Source: Mucor racemosus (Eukaryota > Mucoromycota > Mucoromycetes > Mucorales > Mucoraceae). Taken from it: a stretch of DNA of 64,000 nt. Numbering within the stretch: the first letter of the stretch is position 1; the number at the start of each line of letters is the position of its first letter. The stretch lies in NCBI GenBank assembly GCA_027405735.1, contig JAPEHQ010000006.1:2356001-2420000 (forward strand), in the 5' to 3' direction. Of this stretch, positions 1-11,350 are shown piece by piece. The notes beneath the pieces are model-generated. The model worked only from the letters and a program-made list of their open reading frames with translations. It did no database searches and was not told the origin of the DNA. The translations under genes and the position numbers were made by a program.

Positions 1-903
1 GTAAGGTGTATACTTCAGTGGTACCAATCCATTTGCGGGTCTTGAATACATGATGGTCTAATTGAGCAGCACCCAATGTATCAAAGCCTATAATTTACAA
101 TCAAGTTGAGTAACATTAAATATGCAAAACAATCTTAACCTCAAGAAAGTCTTACCTTCTTGCCATGCTTTTTCAATTAATAACTGAATGCCTGATATAT
201 CGAGTACATTTTTTAATAATGGTTCGCCATCCTGCTTCTTTCTCTCAAGAAATGTCATCAACATTTGACAATTACGGTAACCACATCCCCATCCTAAATC
301 CATTAAGCCAGTTGATAAATGATCTGTCAATGGACTACACAGGTAGGCAGAAAGAGTATCTGCTTTTCTAAAGTTTGGTTCTAGCCGAGGAATCACACCT
401 ATCAAAATAAAGAAAAAAGATGAATACATTTCTTTTATTGGTTAAATGGAAAAACAAAAAAAGCTTAGACACAAAACATACCAGCTGTTCTACAATCTTG
501 CTTTAATATAGATACTTTCTCCCAAAGCTCTTTATCGGCATTAATACGAGAGCGAAAAAATTTACATTGCTTTTGCTTTTTTGAAGTATCTTCCATGACA
601 AGACTATCATCTGATTCTTTTCTCTAATATAAACAATAAAAAAAAAAAAAAAAGTTAAAACCAAATTTAGCTACATAGGGCGAGGGGTGGGGGGGGGGGA
701 GGGGAGAATACAGTGGAGGCTGAAACAGGCATAGTCCACTGCGGATTTCTTCTCTTTCTGCCCAAATTATTACAAAAATGTCTGTACCTTTAAACTGACT
801 TTGACATCCTCAGATGCTTTTGCTGCGAAATAAAAAAAATGAATACTTGTAGCATGACACTTAGCAATTCTATTTTACCTTGTCTAGTAATAGTTTGTGT
901 CAT
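1..903 (-). CDS. C78-family peptidase, ZUP1/Mug105-like (3' part beyond window)
   Basis: Thiol peptidase of the UFSP/ZUFSP (C78) family; family members remove ubiquitin or UFM1. Exons read on the minus strand: 879-903, 788-822, 482-623, 156-398 and 1-87, continuing past the window start; all junctions are GT..AG and the frame is continuous. The catalytic-cysteine signature GWGCGYRN is present, with the predicted nucleophile at about residue 106. The downstream His/Asp box lies outside the window. The N-terminus is short (about 100 residues, acidic/basic) and has none of the zinc fingers of animal ZUP1, so it resembles the compact fungal Mug105 type. Most fungi lack UFM1, so a deubiquitinase role is inferred. 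The start (903) is the first ATG of an 8-codon exon; a start inside the third exon (about 596) is an alternative. Confidence 0.78.
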
Positions 904-1908
904 TTTATTCAATGTAAAAATTATTTAATTCTAAAAAAAGACAATACAAAAAGAGAAGAAAAAAAAAAAATAGAGGAAAAGAAGGGAACAAAAAAAAAAA
1001 AAAAAAAAAAAAAAAAAGAAAAATTTTAGATTGGTTTCGTTTGTTTTTGATTTTGTTTTGCAGCTCAAATGAGAATTGATTCCATATTTATAAGCTTCAA
1101 GATCGTTTACCTTGATTAAAAGGATTTAAATAGCCAAAAAAGATGTTCAATGTCAAGATAAAAAGTTACCAAATGTCGAAAGATGACTTTGCTAAAGTTG
1201 AGTGAATCAATTGTGTGAGATCTTGAAATCAGGAGTCACCCTATACAACAAAGAAACACCAATGACCAATATGGTAATTTGCGGTTACCATTAGACAGCA
1301 TATAATGGTGTTTTTGCTTGATATTGAAATTATTGTTGAAGCCTGTCATTGCCTAGATTAGGTTCCATTGACATTTACAGAATAAACAAAATGTAAATGT
1401 CTAAATCAATCAAGACGTTTGTCAGCATATCAAATGAAATCTGCAATTACAACAATCTCATCCTTGCCTTTACTAAATATTTGCATTGAAGAATCAAATG
1501 TAGAAAATCTCAATCTCTAGCAATGTTTATACAACATTCAATTGTGCATGTCTAATTTAAATCAAACAATCACAACTTCATCCTCGTCTACATTCACTAA
1601 ATCAAATAATGCTCAATTGCAACGTTAATTCTCCATGGCATTGCTACTATCACTCTTCCTCGAATTATATTAAATGTGTCTTTCAAAAGGTCTAGTTTGA
1701 TAATATCGGTCTATATAAATAATCGTGTAATTCTTTTTATTGAGATTTCTTTATAATAATAAAGGTTGTATGTATACAAAAGAAGATTTTTGTCAAAGCA
1801 AAAAACTAACCGAGAAAGAAAAATATGTTAGTTTTTAAATATATATATCAATCGTAAGTTATCGAATTTACATACAAAATTAAAGAGGGAATAGTGAAAA
1901 TCAATAAT
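904..1908. other. Intergenic, no gene seen
   Basis: This holds the promoter of the C78 peptidase gene and the 3' flank of NDUFB3. It contains A-runs (about 960-1016) and no coding region or RNA gene that I can support. Confidence 0.5.
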
Positions 1909-2118
1909 TTAATGATGACTCTTCTTGTTGTTAAGGAAGAAATGTTCATAAGTACAATAAGCAGCAAAGGCAACAGTTGCAATACCGAGTCCAGGGAACA
2001 TGGTTTTGAAGTTGGAGCTCTTTGAGAAAAGAGGGTGCTTGCGCCAGGCTTCACGTCTGGCCCAAGGATCGTGGTAAATAGGTTGCTTTACTTGTGTTTC
2101 AACGTGAGACTTGGACAT
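1909..2118 (-). CDS. NADH:ubiquinone oxidoreductase B12 subunit (NDUFB3 family)
   Basis: Accessory subunit of the membrane arm of mitochondrial complex I, 69 residues in one exon. The family core DPWARREAWR (about residues 18-27) is followed by FPGLGIATVAFAAYCTYEHFF, the single hydrophobic segment (about residues 41-61) that spans the inner membrane in this family. The length fits fungal B12 homologues. The ATG at 2118 directly precedes the conserved region, and no extra N-terminal presequence is visible, as is usual for this subunit. It is transcribed in the same direction as the peptidase gene, with about 1 kb between them. Confidence 0.85.
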   Translation of the reverse strand: MSKSHVETQVKQPIYHDPWARREAWRKHPLFSKSSNFKTMFPGLGIATVAFAAYCTYEHFFLNNKKSHH

Positions 2119-3751
2119 GTTTAGTTGATGGAAGAGTGGGGGGAGAGAAGAATGGAGAGAGACTTTTTGTTATTTCCCCCTCAAAACCTTGGGTTACATG
2201 TTGATTCGATTTCCCCGCTAGAAAAGAATGAACCCATGTTGGGATGACGTTGCTTTCAACTTGGAAAAGAGGCTGGCTACGATGAAATTGTATTTGGATA
2301 CTGTAAGCTGTACAGAATTTTTTTTACTTTGAAAATACAGTATTAATTTTGAAACTAACGTTTTCAAATAGCCAAGAGTCATTAATTATGATTTATATTT
2401 TTTTATTTGCCTTTTTATATAAATGTGTCAAGATATTAACTCTCAAAATTATCTTATTTCACGGATTTGCATGCTGAACCGCCATTCTCAGTTATTCATT
2501 CAACCTCCGAGAAAATTATATTTCAATAATAATATTCATTTAATCATGCTTTACACGCTTTCTTGATACACATCCTAATCCCTACTTATGTCTTAAAGGA
2601 CAAGACCTTAAAGACACATACATTTATTAAATAATACCTTTTCATGAAAGCTAATTCTGTTTATTTTACTTGCACGATATTTCAAGTCGATACGCCCAAA
2701 ATACTCTAACCAGATACGTTCTTTGGTATCTTAATGAACTTGGCATCAGACAAATGTTAACTCTACTTGATGGGATTGACATGAGAGATGATCAATTATG
2801 AATAATGCAACAAAGTATCGTTATTTCACTGAAAAACCACGCAAATCATTTATTAAAGTCGTAATTGACAGGTTTTTTGGACGTTTACAGCGCTCAAAAG
2901 CACACCAAATGATTGCTCTCTCTTCATAGCTTTATCCTGATACAATTGCACAACTTTTGGCGACACTTTTTTTCATCGCGATTTTTGACGATGTACCATA
3001 AGGGAAAATTTGCAATTTGGACAAAATTTGATTTTAAATGCAAAAAATGCAACTTTTTACTATGGCACATATTAGCAAAAAATGTGCGTGATGGTTCTCT
3101 CCTCTATTTAGTCACTAGCTTTGGTTGATTTACATTTCAAATTTTTGATTATTCTCCGAAAAACCACTTTTTTAGTTTTTTAAAATTTATAAAAAAATTT
3201 ATGGGACAAAATTTTAAACAAAAAATACCAGAATATGGAGCTCATTAAAAAGTATTTACAACATTTAATGAGCTAAGTATGGTAAATATAAGCTTTAGGT
3301 AGTAAAAATTATTTGAAAGTAAATTTTTTTTAAAAAATGTCCAAAATGTTCATTTGGAAAAAAAATGACCGAACTGTGATTTTCTATTTCAATTGCCGCT
3401 TACTACCAATTTTGCTCATTTTTACCTTTTTAATGTATTTTGAACGTTTTTTAAAGATGAGTGCCGACTGTACATTTATATTAATGTCCCAAATGCAAAT
3501 ATGTTCACTGTGACTTAAGCTCCTAACAACGCTTGAAGGGAAATAATGGCATTTTTTAGCCTACTTTACACCATCAAATTTATCAGATTCATCATAATTT
3601 TACGTCACTTGAGTCCGGTTGCTCAAAGGTCTATTTTAAAGTTCATGCGTTACACTTGAACCGAAACCTACATATCAAACATTCAAAGGAAGAAAAAGAT
3701 TCTTTTCAACAACTTTCTTTTTCATTTTTATTGAAAAGCAAAACTAGATAA
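2119..3751. other. Intergenic, AT-rich
   Basis: Divergent promoter region between NDUFB3 (minus) and the aminotransferase (plus). The segment 2,880-3,600 has a monotonous AAAATTT/TTTTGAAAA texture like other degenerate repeats in this window, but no open frame or terminal structure was recognised. Confidence 0.4.
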
Positions 3752-5358
3752 ATGAGTTCGATCTCTAAAAGAGCGAAAAAAACTTTAGCTGTGGAATGTC
3801 CACTCAATAAAGCTCTCATGCAAGTTATTCATAAGTTGCAGCATCCCGAATTTAATCCTCAAGGTGCATTGAATTTAGGTCTCGCTCATAATGATCTTTT
3901 ACATGAGAAGGTTTTTAAAAAGGTATTGGTAATTGTAACTTTCTCGGTTCATCATGTCAACTAATTTTTGTATAAAAAAAAAAAGTGCCAGCAATGTCTT
4001 CAAATCGAACCCAATGTAAGTGTGCTTGAATAGCTTCCATATTGATGCTGAACATTTATATAAAAAAAAAAAGGATGTCAACTACGGTGCTCCTCATGGT
4101 TCCAAAAGATTATTGGATTTATTACAATTGTTTTTTACAAGACACTTTAAGCCTCATTACCCATTGCAATCTGATCACATCTTTACCCAAACAGGTGCTG
4201 GAGCATCCGTAAATCAACTTATCATGAGTATTGCTGATGAAGGAGATTATTGTATGCTTCCAGGCCCCTATTATGGAGCATTTGATCTCGATATCAGTGT
4301 TCATACAGGTGTAAATATCCTAGAAGTGTTTCCTCATGGACTTGTAGATACCACAATTGATGGCGATGAGCTTGAGAGAGTATATCAGCAGGCCAAAAAC
4401 GAGGGAAAGAGAATTACATCCATTTTGGTTACAAATCCAGATAACCCATTGGGAAGGTATGAACTCAAAAATCTATATGGAGGCTTATTTCTTACTCCAA
4501 TTTTGCGTATATATATATATGTATAGATGTTACTCTCGACAAGATTTAGAAACATTTTTGAAATTTGCATCCATGCATAATTTACATTTAATATCTGACG
4601 AGATATATGCTTTATCTTCATTTAGTCATTTAATAGATATCTCTAAACAGGATCCATTTCAATCCATCTTGAGTATAAATTACAAAGATTTCATTGATCC
4701 TAGTCTTGTGCATGTTATTTATGGCATGTCCAAGGACTTTGCTGTCAATGGCTTTCGAGTGGGATTCATTATTAATCAATTTAATGAACCATTACGATTA
4801 GCTCTTATGCGCAGTGCGTAAGTTGTTGTAAATTCAATTACACTAATTCTTATCTAACTAGGTTTTTTTTTATATTATAAACAGTGGTTTTAGTTACATT
4901 TCGACAATCATGGATAGATTATTAAGCAATTTGTTTTCGGATGAGATCTGGATTGATGAGTAATAGGATTTTTTTTTATTCGGTCACTTGATACATGTGT
5001 CACTAACATAAAAGCATAAATGATTAGGTATTTGCAAGAAAATCGACAACTTTTGGCAGAAACATATGTTAAAACGACTCAATTTTTAAATGAAAACAAC
5101 ATTGATTTCATTCCTGGAGAAGCTGGTCCTTTTTTCATGATTGATGTTCGATCTATTGTTAGACGAAATCATAATAGAGAAGCGACATTTGAGGATGAAA
5201 ACCAAATATGGCATAATATGATCACTCATGGCGTATATCTAGCTCCAGGTTTTGTGTTCCATTCTATAGTCCCGGGGTTTTTCCGCCTTACTTTTGCATT
5301 ACCATGGGAAACACTTGAACATGGTCTGAATATAATGCTCAAATCTTTTGATATTTGA
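3752..5358 (+). CDS. PLP-dependent aminotransferase, ACC-synthase-like
   Basis: Fold-type I PLP enzyme of aminotransferase class I/II, closest in motifs to 1-aminocyclopropane-1-carboxylate synthase-like proteins. Exons 3752-3922, 3986-4015, 4074-4456, 4527-4817, 4885-4959 and 5028-5358 give 426 residues with a continuous frame. Visible landmarks are NYGAPHGS near residue 70, the NPDNPLG loop (about 188-194), SDEIY (about 218-222, PLP Asp and Tyr), the PLP lysine in YGMSKDFAVNGFRVG (Lys about 264) and the substrate-carboxylate arginine in PGFFRLTFA near the C-terminus. ACC synthases carry the same SKD..GFRVG box, but many fungal homologues are not proven to make ACC, so the substrate is open. 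The 30-nt second exon is unusually small. The gene is convergent with the V-ATPase subunit H gene, about 220 bp away. Confidence 0.85.
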
Positions 5359-5576
5359 AAACTTTATGATAGCTTTATATCGAAAAATGTAATTTTAACA
5401 AAATAAATGGACAAATAAAAAATATGATGATAATCAACGGTATCTTTTAGCTATTTTCAATAATCATACCAAGCATTGGATTATGAATATTCGAGTACTT
5501 GAACCCCCTTTAAATCTAGCATTTTTTTTTTCTTTCGCCATCAATTTAATAACTATTTATGTATAATATTTCTTAT

Positions 5577-7394
5577 TTAGGTCATTGCAAAATACTTTTG
5601 CGTAGCAGATAGAGCATGATACTTGACATTAGCATCTTCGTGAGTCATTAGTTCCATTACTCTTTGTTTGGTACCAAGCAATTGCAAATATCTACAGTTA
5701 AGAACACATTAACAATCTGAGAAACCGCAAATTTATCTTTATCTTTTTACCTTTTTCCATCCTTTGCATTATACTTTACATATTGGCCAACATCATGGCA
5801 TGCAACTGCCAACACAACAGGATTGGTGGAAGTGCTCAATATACGAGTCAATTGTCTTAATAGTTGTTGATTGTCTCGATTGAGACGGGTTGCATTTTGT
5901 TTCCAAAAGTTTTCAGATGTATGTGAAGGGCTCCATTGCAACATGCCAGTTTCTAGTTCAGAAGCATAAACCTCAAATGTACTGTATTGTATTAACTGAT
6001 TAATATAACATGATATATTTCATTCAATGATACTTGCGTTAAACTCTGGAAATTCTGTTGCAATTCAGTTTGCGTAAATTCAATATCATCAGATATTTCC
6101 TGATCTGTCCATTTTCTAGTTGCAAGATGCTCACACAATGGCAGTAATTTAGCAACCAACATGGCAGACATGTTTTCAGCAGGTGCTTTCTCAATTAAAT
6201 TCTTGTTTACAAACGGTTAATCTTATTTTATAGTCGTAGTACTTACAAATAAACATGTTTACTTACTCTAAAAGTAGCAATAATAACACGAATAATCTTT
6301 TCTTTTACTGCTGATTTAGCCAATTCAACTAATGTTGGAATAATTTGGCATTTTCTATCCAAATTCTTTGCAATATCCGTATCAAATGTCAAAAGCCAAA
6401 TGGCAAATGTGAGTTCATATACCTTTTGTGGACCCACATTTTTAGTTTGGGCATTTTTTAAAATGCTAACAAGTGAATCGATGGCATGGCTTGTATTCCA
6501 AAATGCTTTTCTGTAAACAGGAATATGAAATAAAGCATCCAAAATTTGTATATTCAAGTCAATTACGTGTTGATGTTGACTTTGTAGTTGGAATGTCATC
6601 CATCTGAAAAATTCATGAATGTCAATATCACGTTGAGGTGTAGAACTGGCCAATGTGTGCAATGTTTGAATTAGATTACGCTATACTGTTTTGATTTTAC
6701 TAAACTTACCATATTAATAATGTCAATATTTTGCTTGATTGAATGCCAATAAATTCATCACCGATGCGTAATGCTCTACACAAGATCTGTCAGGTTGTGC
6801 ATGTATTATAATAAGACAATTTACAATACTTGTGAAATGGTTCGAAGGGGAATTCCGTGGCATTTTTACCAGCTTCATGGAACAAAGATATTCTCTCTTC
6901 ATTACCTATAAATGAGCGTTATTTATTTGTTGATTTATCTAAGCGTGTTTCATGATTTATACGCATACCATCCAGCATATCATGAATTAGGATCAATACT
7001 TTCTGTAAGGCATCTACTCTTGCCAATTTTTGCATTAATTCAAGGTATAATGCAGCATAATACAAACCATGCTAAAAAAAATGTTAATATTTGACAATAG
7101 TTTCTAACAGCATTCATTTACCTCTGACATGATGGGCCCAAGTTCGTCAACATTTTTATCTTCTACATGTTTGATCATGGCAACTTCATCCTCAGTTATC
7201 AAACCTGTATTTTTATAGTCTTCCCAAGGTATTTCAGTTGTTCTAATCTTATCCAACATGTCGTCCAAATAAGGGTGTGAAATGATAGTTAATTTAACTT
7301 GTTCAATGAGTTCATTTCTTGCAAATGCCATTGCTTCTGTCTCCCCATTTTGTTGAGGAGTTTGCTGTACTAAAGCATCTACTGCAGCCAACAT
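5577..7394 (-). CDS. VMA13: V-type H+-ATPase subunit H (Vma13)
   Basis: Regulatory subunit of the V1 sector, needed for activity of the assembled vacuolar/endosomal proton pump. Exons on the minus strand: 7122-7394, 6969-7071, 6830-6905, 6710-6775, 6267-6645, 6038-6201, 5751-5981 and 5577-5691, giving 468 residues (yeast Vma13 is 478). Family features include IPWEDYKNTGLI near the N-terminus, armadillo-like helices through the middle, IWLLTFD, and the C-terminal block WSPSHTSENFWKQN...AVACHDVGQYV...HEDANVKYHAL. The intron between 6038-6201 and 5751-5981 starts with GCAAGT rather than GT (GC-AG type); the frame requires it. Confidence in the family is high; individual short-intron borders are predictions. 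Confidence 0.93.
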
Positions 7395-7749
7395 TTTATA
7401 AGAGGGATAATATCAAGGAGAGAGAAAAAAGGAAAGAAAAATATTTGAAACTCTAAAAACGATGTAAAAGAAAACGCGCGCAAAATCAAGGGGTAAAACT
7501 GTCAGAGATCAATGCAACATTATACCATAACGTCATTTTTTTATATGTAAATATTGTTTATTATAAATTAATGGAGATGTTGATGAAAAAAATAGCAGTT
7601 CCTGTGATAGTTTAAATTAAATACTGCTTGATTATATTGTGTTGTAATAGTAGTGTATGATTTGAGAGAAAGAGAGAGAGAGAAAAGAAGAATTTTACAT
7701 TTAGAAGGGAAAAAAGAGGTTTTTTTTTTTGCTTTTGGTGCATAGAAAT
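7395..7749. other. Spacer between VMA13 and the low-complexity gene
   Basis: 355 bp holding the VMA13 promoter and the 3' end of the next gene on the same strand, with a short GA repeat at about 7666-7684. No gene is seen. Confidence 0.5.
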
Positions 7750-9095
7750 TTATGCAGATGCAACAACAACGGCAGGAGAAGAAGTAGCTGCAGCAGCAAC
7801 ATCAGTGACATTAGTATTTTCAACAGCTGTTTCGATATCTTCCTTTTTATGTGTCTCTTCTTGTTCTTCTTGATCCTTTTTAGCAGTGTCAACTTCTTCA
7901 GTTACAGCAGCAACAACAGCAGGGGCTTCTTGCTCTTCAGTTGTAGCTGATTTTCCCTTTTTGTTGTTCTTCTTTGATGTAAATAATTCTGTTAATCTAC
8001 CAAGAGGAGAAGAAGGACGAGATGTGGATGCAGCAGGAGTAGCAGCTTCTGTGGTTGATTCTATTTTATAATTTGTTAATAAACTATTTGTTATAATCAT
8101 GGAAATGCGTTTCAATTTTTACCTTCTTTGGGTTGTTCTTCAGCGGATTCTTCAACTACAACTTCTTCAATGACTTCAGGAGTAGTAGCTGATGTTTCTT
8201 CTTCGATTTCTCTAGTAGCGGCAGCTTCTTGCTTCTTCTTACCGAATAATTTGCTGATGAATGATTGACGCTTGTTAGCAACAGAGGTAGTAACTTGTGT
8301 AGTAGCTTGCTCGACCTCATTAGCAACTTCATTAACAGCTTCAACAGCCTCAGCTTGAGCAGCTTCTGCAACTTCAGCAACAGCTTCCTTGACAGTAGGC
8401 TCCTTCTTGGAGCCTTCGTTATCTTCAACATTGATCTCAGTTTCAATAGGTTGAAGTTGTTCGATTTGAGGTAACTCAGTAGGTACAACATTCTCAGTTT
8501 CAGCAGTAGTGGCAGCAGCAGTGGCTTCCTCACTTACTTTAGGAGTAGACTGTCAGAATTAAAAATAAATTAGTAAAATCGCTTTAAAATTTTTTGTTAC
8601 AAAGCATACCTTTGATCTGGAAAAGAAAGTACCGAATCCCTTGGATGCCTTCTTGGGAGACTTCTCTTCTTCTTTGCTACCAGTACTAGTGGAAGCAGTA
8701 GGCTCAGCTTCCCTGGTGGTTTCAGTAGCATTAGTGGCAGCAGCGGCAGGTGCTTCTTCTTTCTTGGATTTACCAAAGGGGTTAAAGATAGTACGACGCT
8801 TAGTAAGAGTAGATTTAGCAGGAGTTTCACTGACAGCTTCTTCCTCAGCAGCCTTAGGAGTTTCCTCATTAGCGACAACAGCAGCATCAGTAGAAGCGGC
8901 AGCGGGCTCTTCAGTAGTGGTAGCCTCAGTAACAGCGGCATCGGTAGTGGCAGTAGGGGCAGATTCCTCAACTACGGGTGTTTCGGTTGATTCATTTTTG
9001 GTTTGTTGAGTCTCGACAGTGGTGGCTGCGACGGTAGGTTCAATGACGGGTTCAGTAGTAGTAGTAGTAGTAGTAGTAGTAGCAGTAGAAGCCAT
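7750..9095 (-). CDS. Low-complexity Ala/Thr/Glu-rich protein with four basic-aromatic modules
   Basis: I do not recognise the family. Exons 8610-9095, 8123-8549 and 7750-8060 encode 407 residues, starting with a threonine run. The bulk is acidic and alanine/threonine-rich and probably disordered. Four short basic/hydrophobic modules interrupt it at regular spacing: KRRTIFNPFGKSKK (about 99-112), PKKASKGFGTFFSRSK (about 147-162), NKRQSFISKLFGKKK (about 254-268) and PLGRLTELFTSKKNNKK (about 323-339). Basic F/L-rich patches like these commonly bind membranes or partner proteins, but that is inference. Codon choice (GCT, ACT, AAG, GTT) resembles that of the ribosomal protein genes in this window, suggesting high expression. 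No signal peptide or membrane segment is visible. The upstream region contains a long purine-rich tract (about 9,250-9,370). Confidence 0.75.
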
Positions 9096-11350
9096 TTTTA
9101 TAATATTAAATAAAGAAGAAAATCAAAAAAAAAAATTAGACAGTTGAATCAAACAAACATCATGTATTTATATATCTTTTTTTAAGTTTCTATTTCTATT
9201 TATTCTGGATCACACAATACACGAGCAGATTACTATAGCAGGAAATTGAGAGAGGAGGTGATGCCTCGGGTGATTCAACCAGGAGAAGCAAGTCAATGTG
9301 TAGGAGGACTAGGAGGAGGGGGGGAGATAATCGAGGAGGAGGAGGAGTTTCTTAAAGTAGAAGAATAGAAGAATGACACACAGAAAGAGATCCCTTGTGT
9401 AAGTATTATGTGTGTCCAAGAGGAGGAGTCAAGTTACACCGACTAGTAAGATTAGTACATAAATATAACACCAAACAACAACATCAGTCTAAAATCATAT
9501 TATATTAACAAGTTTAATATACAATATAAATCGAGGTTTATTTCCTATAGAAGCGACCTGTCAACCAGCAGTTTATTTCTGATCTATCGCCCCTTTTTCG
9601 GTAGTAAAACTTGCCACACATTGTTGGTAATTTTCTTGGTCAGAGTTGATATTATATACTTTATATAAACAGCTGACAGGATAAACAAAAACTATCTGCA
9701 TATCAGAAAAACACTTTATTCGTGCATACATTACATTCTTATTCATGTTTACCTTTTTTCAAATTATATATTATAATCTATATTTAATGTACGATTTTAG
9801 CGGTTATTTAATTCATGATGGCTTGATGTCTATAACCCTAAAATAGGCATGTAACATAATCCTACAAATTGATGCTGGTAGTACTATCAGATATTAAAAG
9901 CAAAAATTCTGTCAAAAATTGAATAGTATGTATTTATAGATTATTGTATAAATCTTTAAATATACTGTGATCCCCTTTTTTTATTAAAATAATTGTACTA
10001 TTTAAACTAACCTCCCTAATCAAAAAAATTATATGAAAAAGAAATTTAGCCGTTCGTGCTTGCTTGCTTGCTTACTTACCTATCCCTCTTACTACTTTAT
10101 CATATCCTCCTTTCAATGTTTAAAAAAAAAGGGCCGTGGTTCATTTTACACACGTGTATATATATTATATAACTTTATGTAAACCGGGACAGCAGGGGGG
10201 ATGAACACAGTAAAAAAGAAAATTGAGCCTACCATTTTTTTTATAAAAGAAGATCTTCTATGCATTGTTTTATTTGATTTCAGTTTCACAACACTTTAAT
10301 GAATCCAGACTACAAATTGTCGTAAAACGTGTTGTATTCAATTGCTGTGTATCATTGATTGATGAATGGAGATGAGATGAGAAACAAAAAAAGTCCTACA
10401 AATAATAGTTATAATACTATTTCAATTTTGTACTACAACTGATTTTGATATGTTTCTGATCCGCCATCATACAAATGTACAGTTAAAAGCGAGCTTAAAA
10501 AAGGTACAGGGGGGGAGCTGATTTCAAGTTAAATTTTATGATCTGATCCTCCCCCCTCCTTTTGGCGCCAAATTATTTACTTTACATTAGTTGGCAATCA
10601 AGCTAAATTATATAAATAATTATGCAACGTATGTTAACCATACTAAGAGAGAATGATGAAAGAATTTAATGCACAGAGTGATGTCTTCTTTTACTTTTTA
10701 TTCACACTTGGATTCATGTTTGTGACACCAATTTGATATGTATAATGCACACATCTTCAGCATATATATTGACACCTGCGAGTCGTACATAATCTTTTCT
10801 TCTCATAACCTATCCATGTCTTCATCTGTTTATTCCATGTAATCCTATGAAATGTGCTATAATAGGGAGTTTCTCTTACCGATCACGTTCTAAATACGCA
10901 ATTGTTTTCAAGAATTGTTAAGAGTGGCACACTGTTGATCAGCTTTTTCTTCAAAAGGATTTAATTTTCAAATCGATTAGTGCGGTTTTCAATATATTGT
11001 AATGAAGCATGTTTTAATACATGACATGAAAACAAAATATAAATAGATATCTTGTACAGCAAATGCTAACATATCTTTTAAATATCTAGATATTGCCCTA
11101 TGAGAATAAGATTTTGATTGAGTTACTTCCCAACAAAAGTGTGGGCTCATTTTTTTTAGTAAGAACCCACAAAAAAAGTATATACATCCTTCTTTATATA
11201 TATAAAGAGAGTGTTATTTTTATATAAGGATCCAAGATACAATTTTAATATGTAACTTGTTGCTCTAAATTGCCTTCGTCACATCACACAATGTCAAAAC
11301 TGCAAGAATTCCTGTTTTTCACTATAATTTTAAATCTGACAGCAAGACAT
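9096..11350. other. Intergenic/promoter region with purine-rich tract
   Basis: This holds the promoter side of the low-complexity gene. About 9,245-9,370 is strongly purine-rich on the plus strand (AGGAGG-type repeats) and could form unusual DNA structure. The G-runs at about 10,194 and 10,510 are isolated. No coding region is seen. Confidence 0.4.

Noticed and set aside
6662..6709. Upstream extension HTLAS of the fifth VMA13 exon
   Set aside because: Including it would need an intron of about 29 nt and breaks the phase; the acceptor at 6,646-6,648 keeps the frame and a normal intron length.
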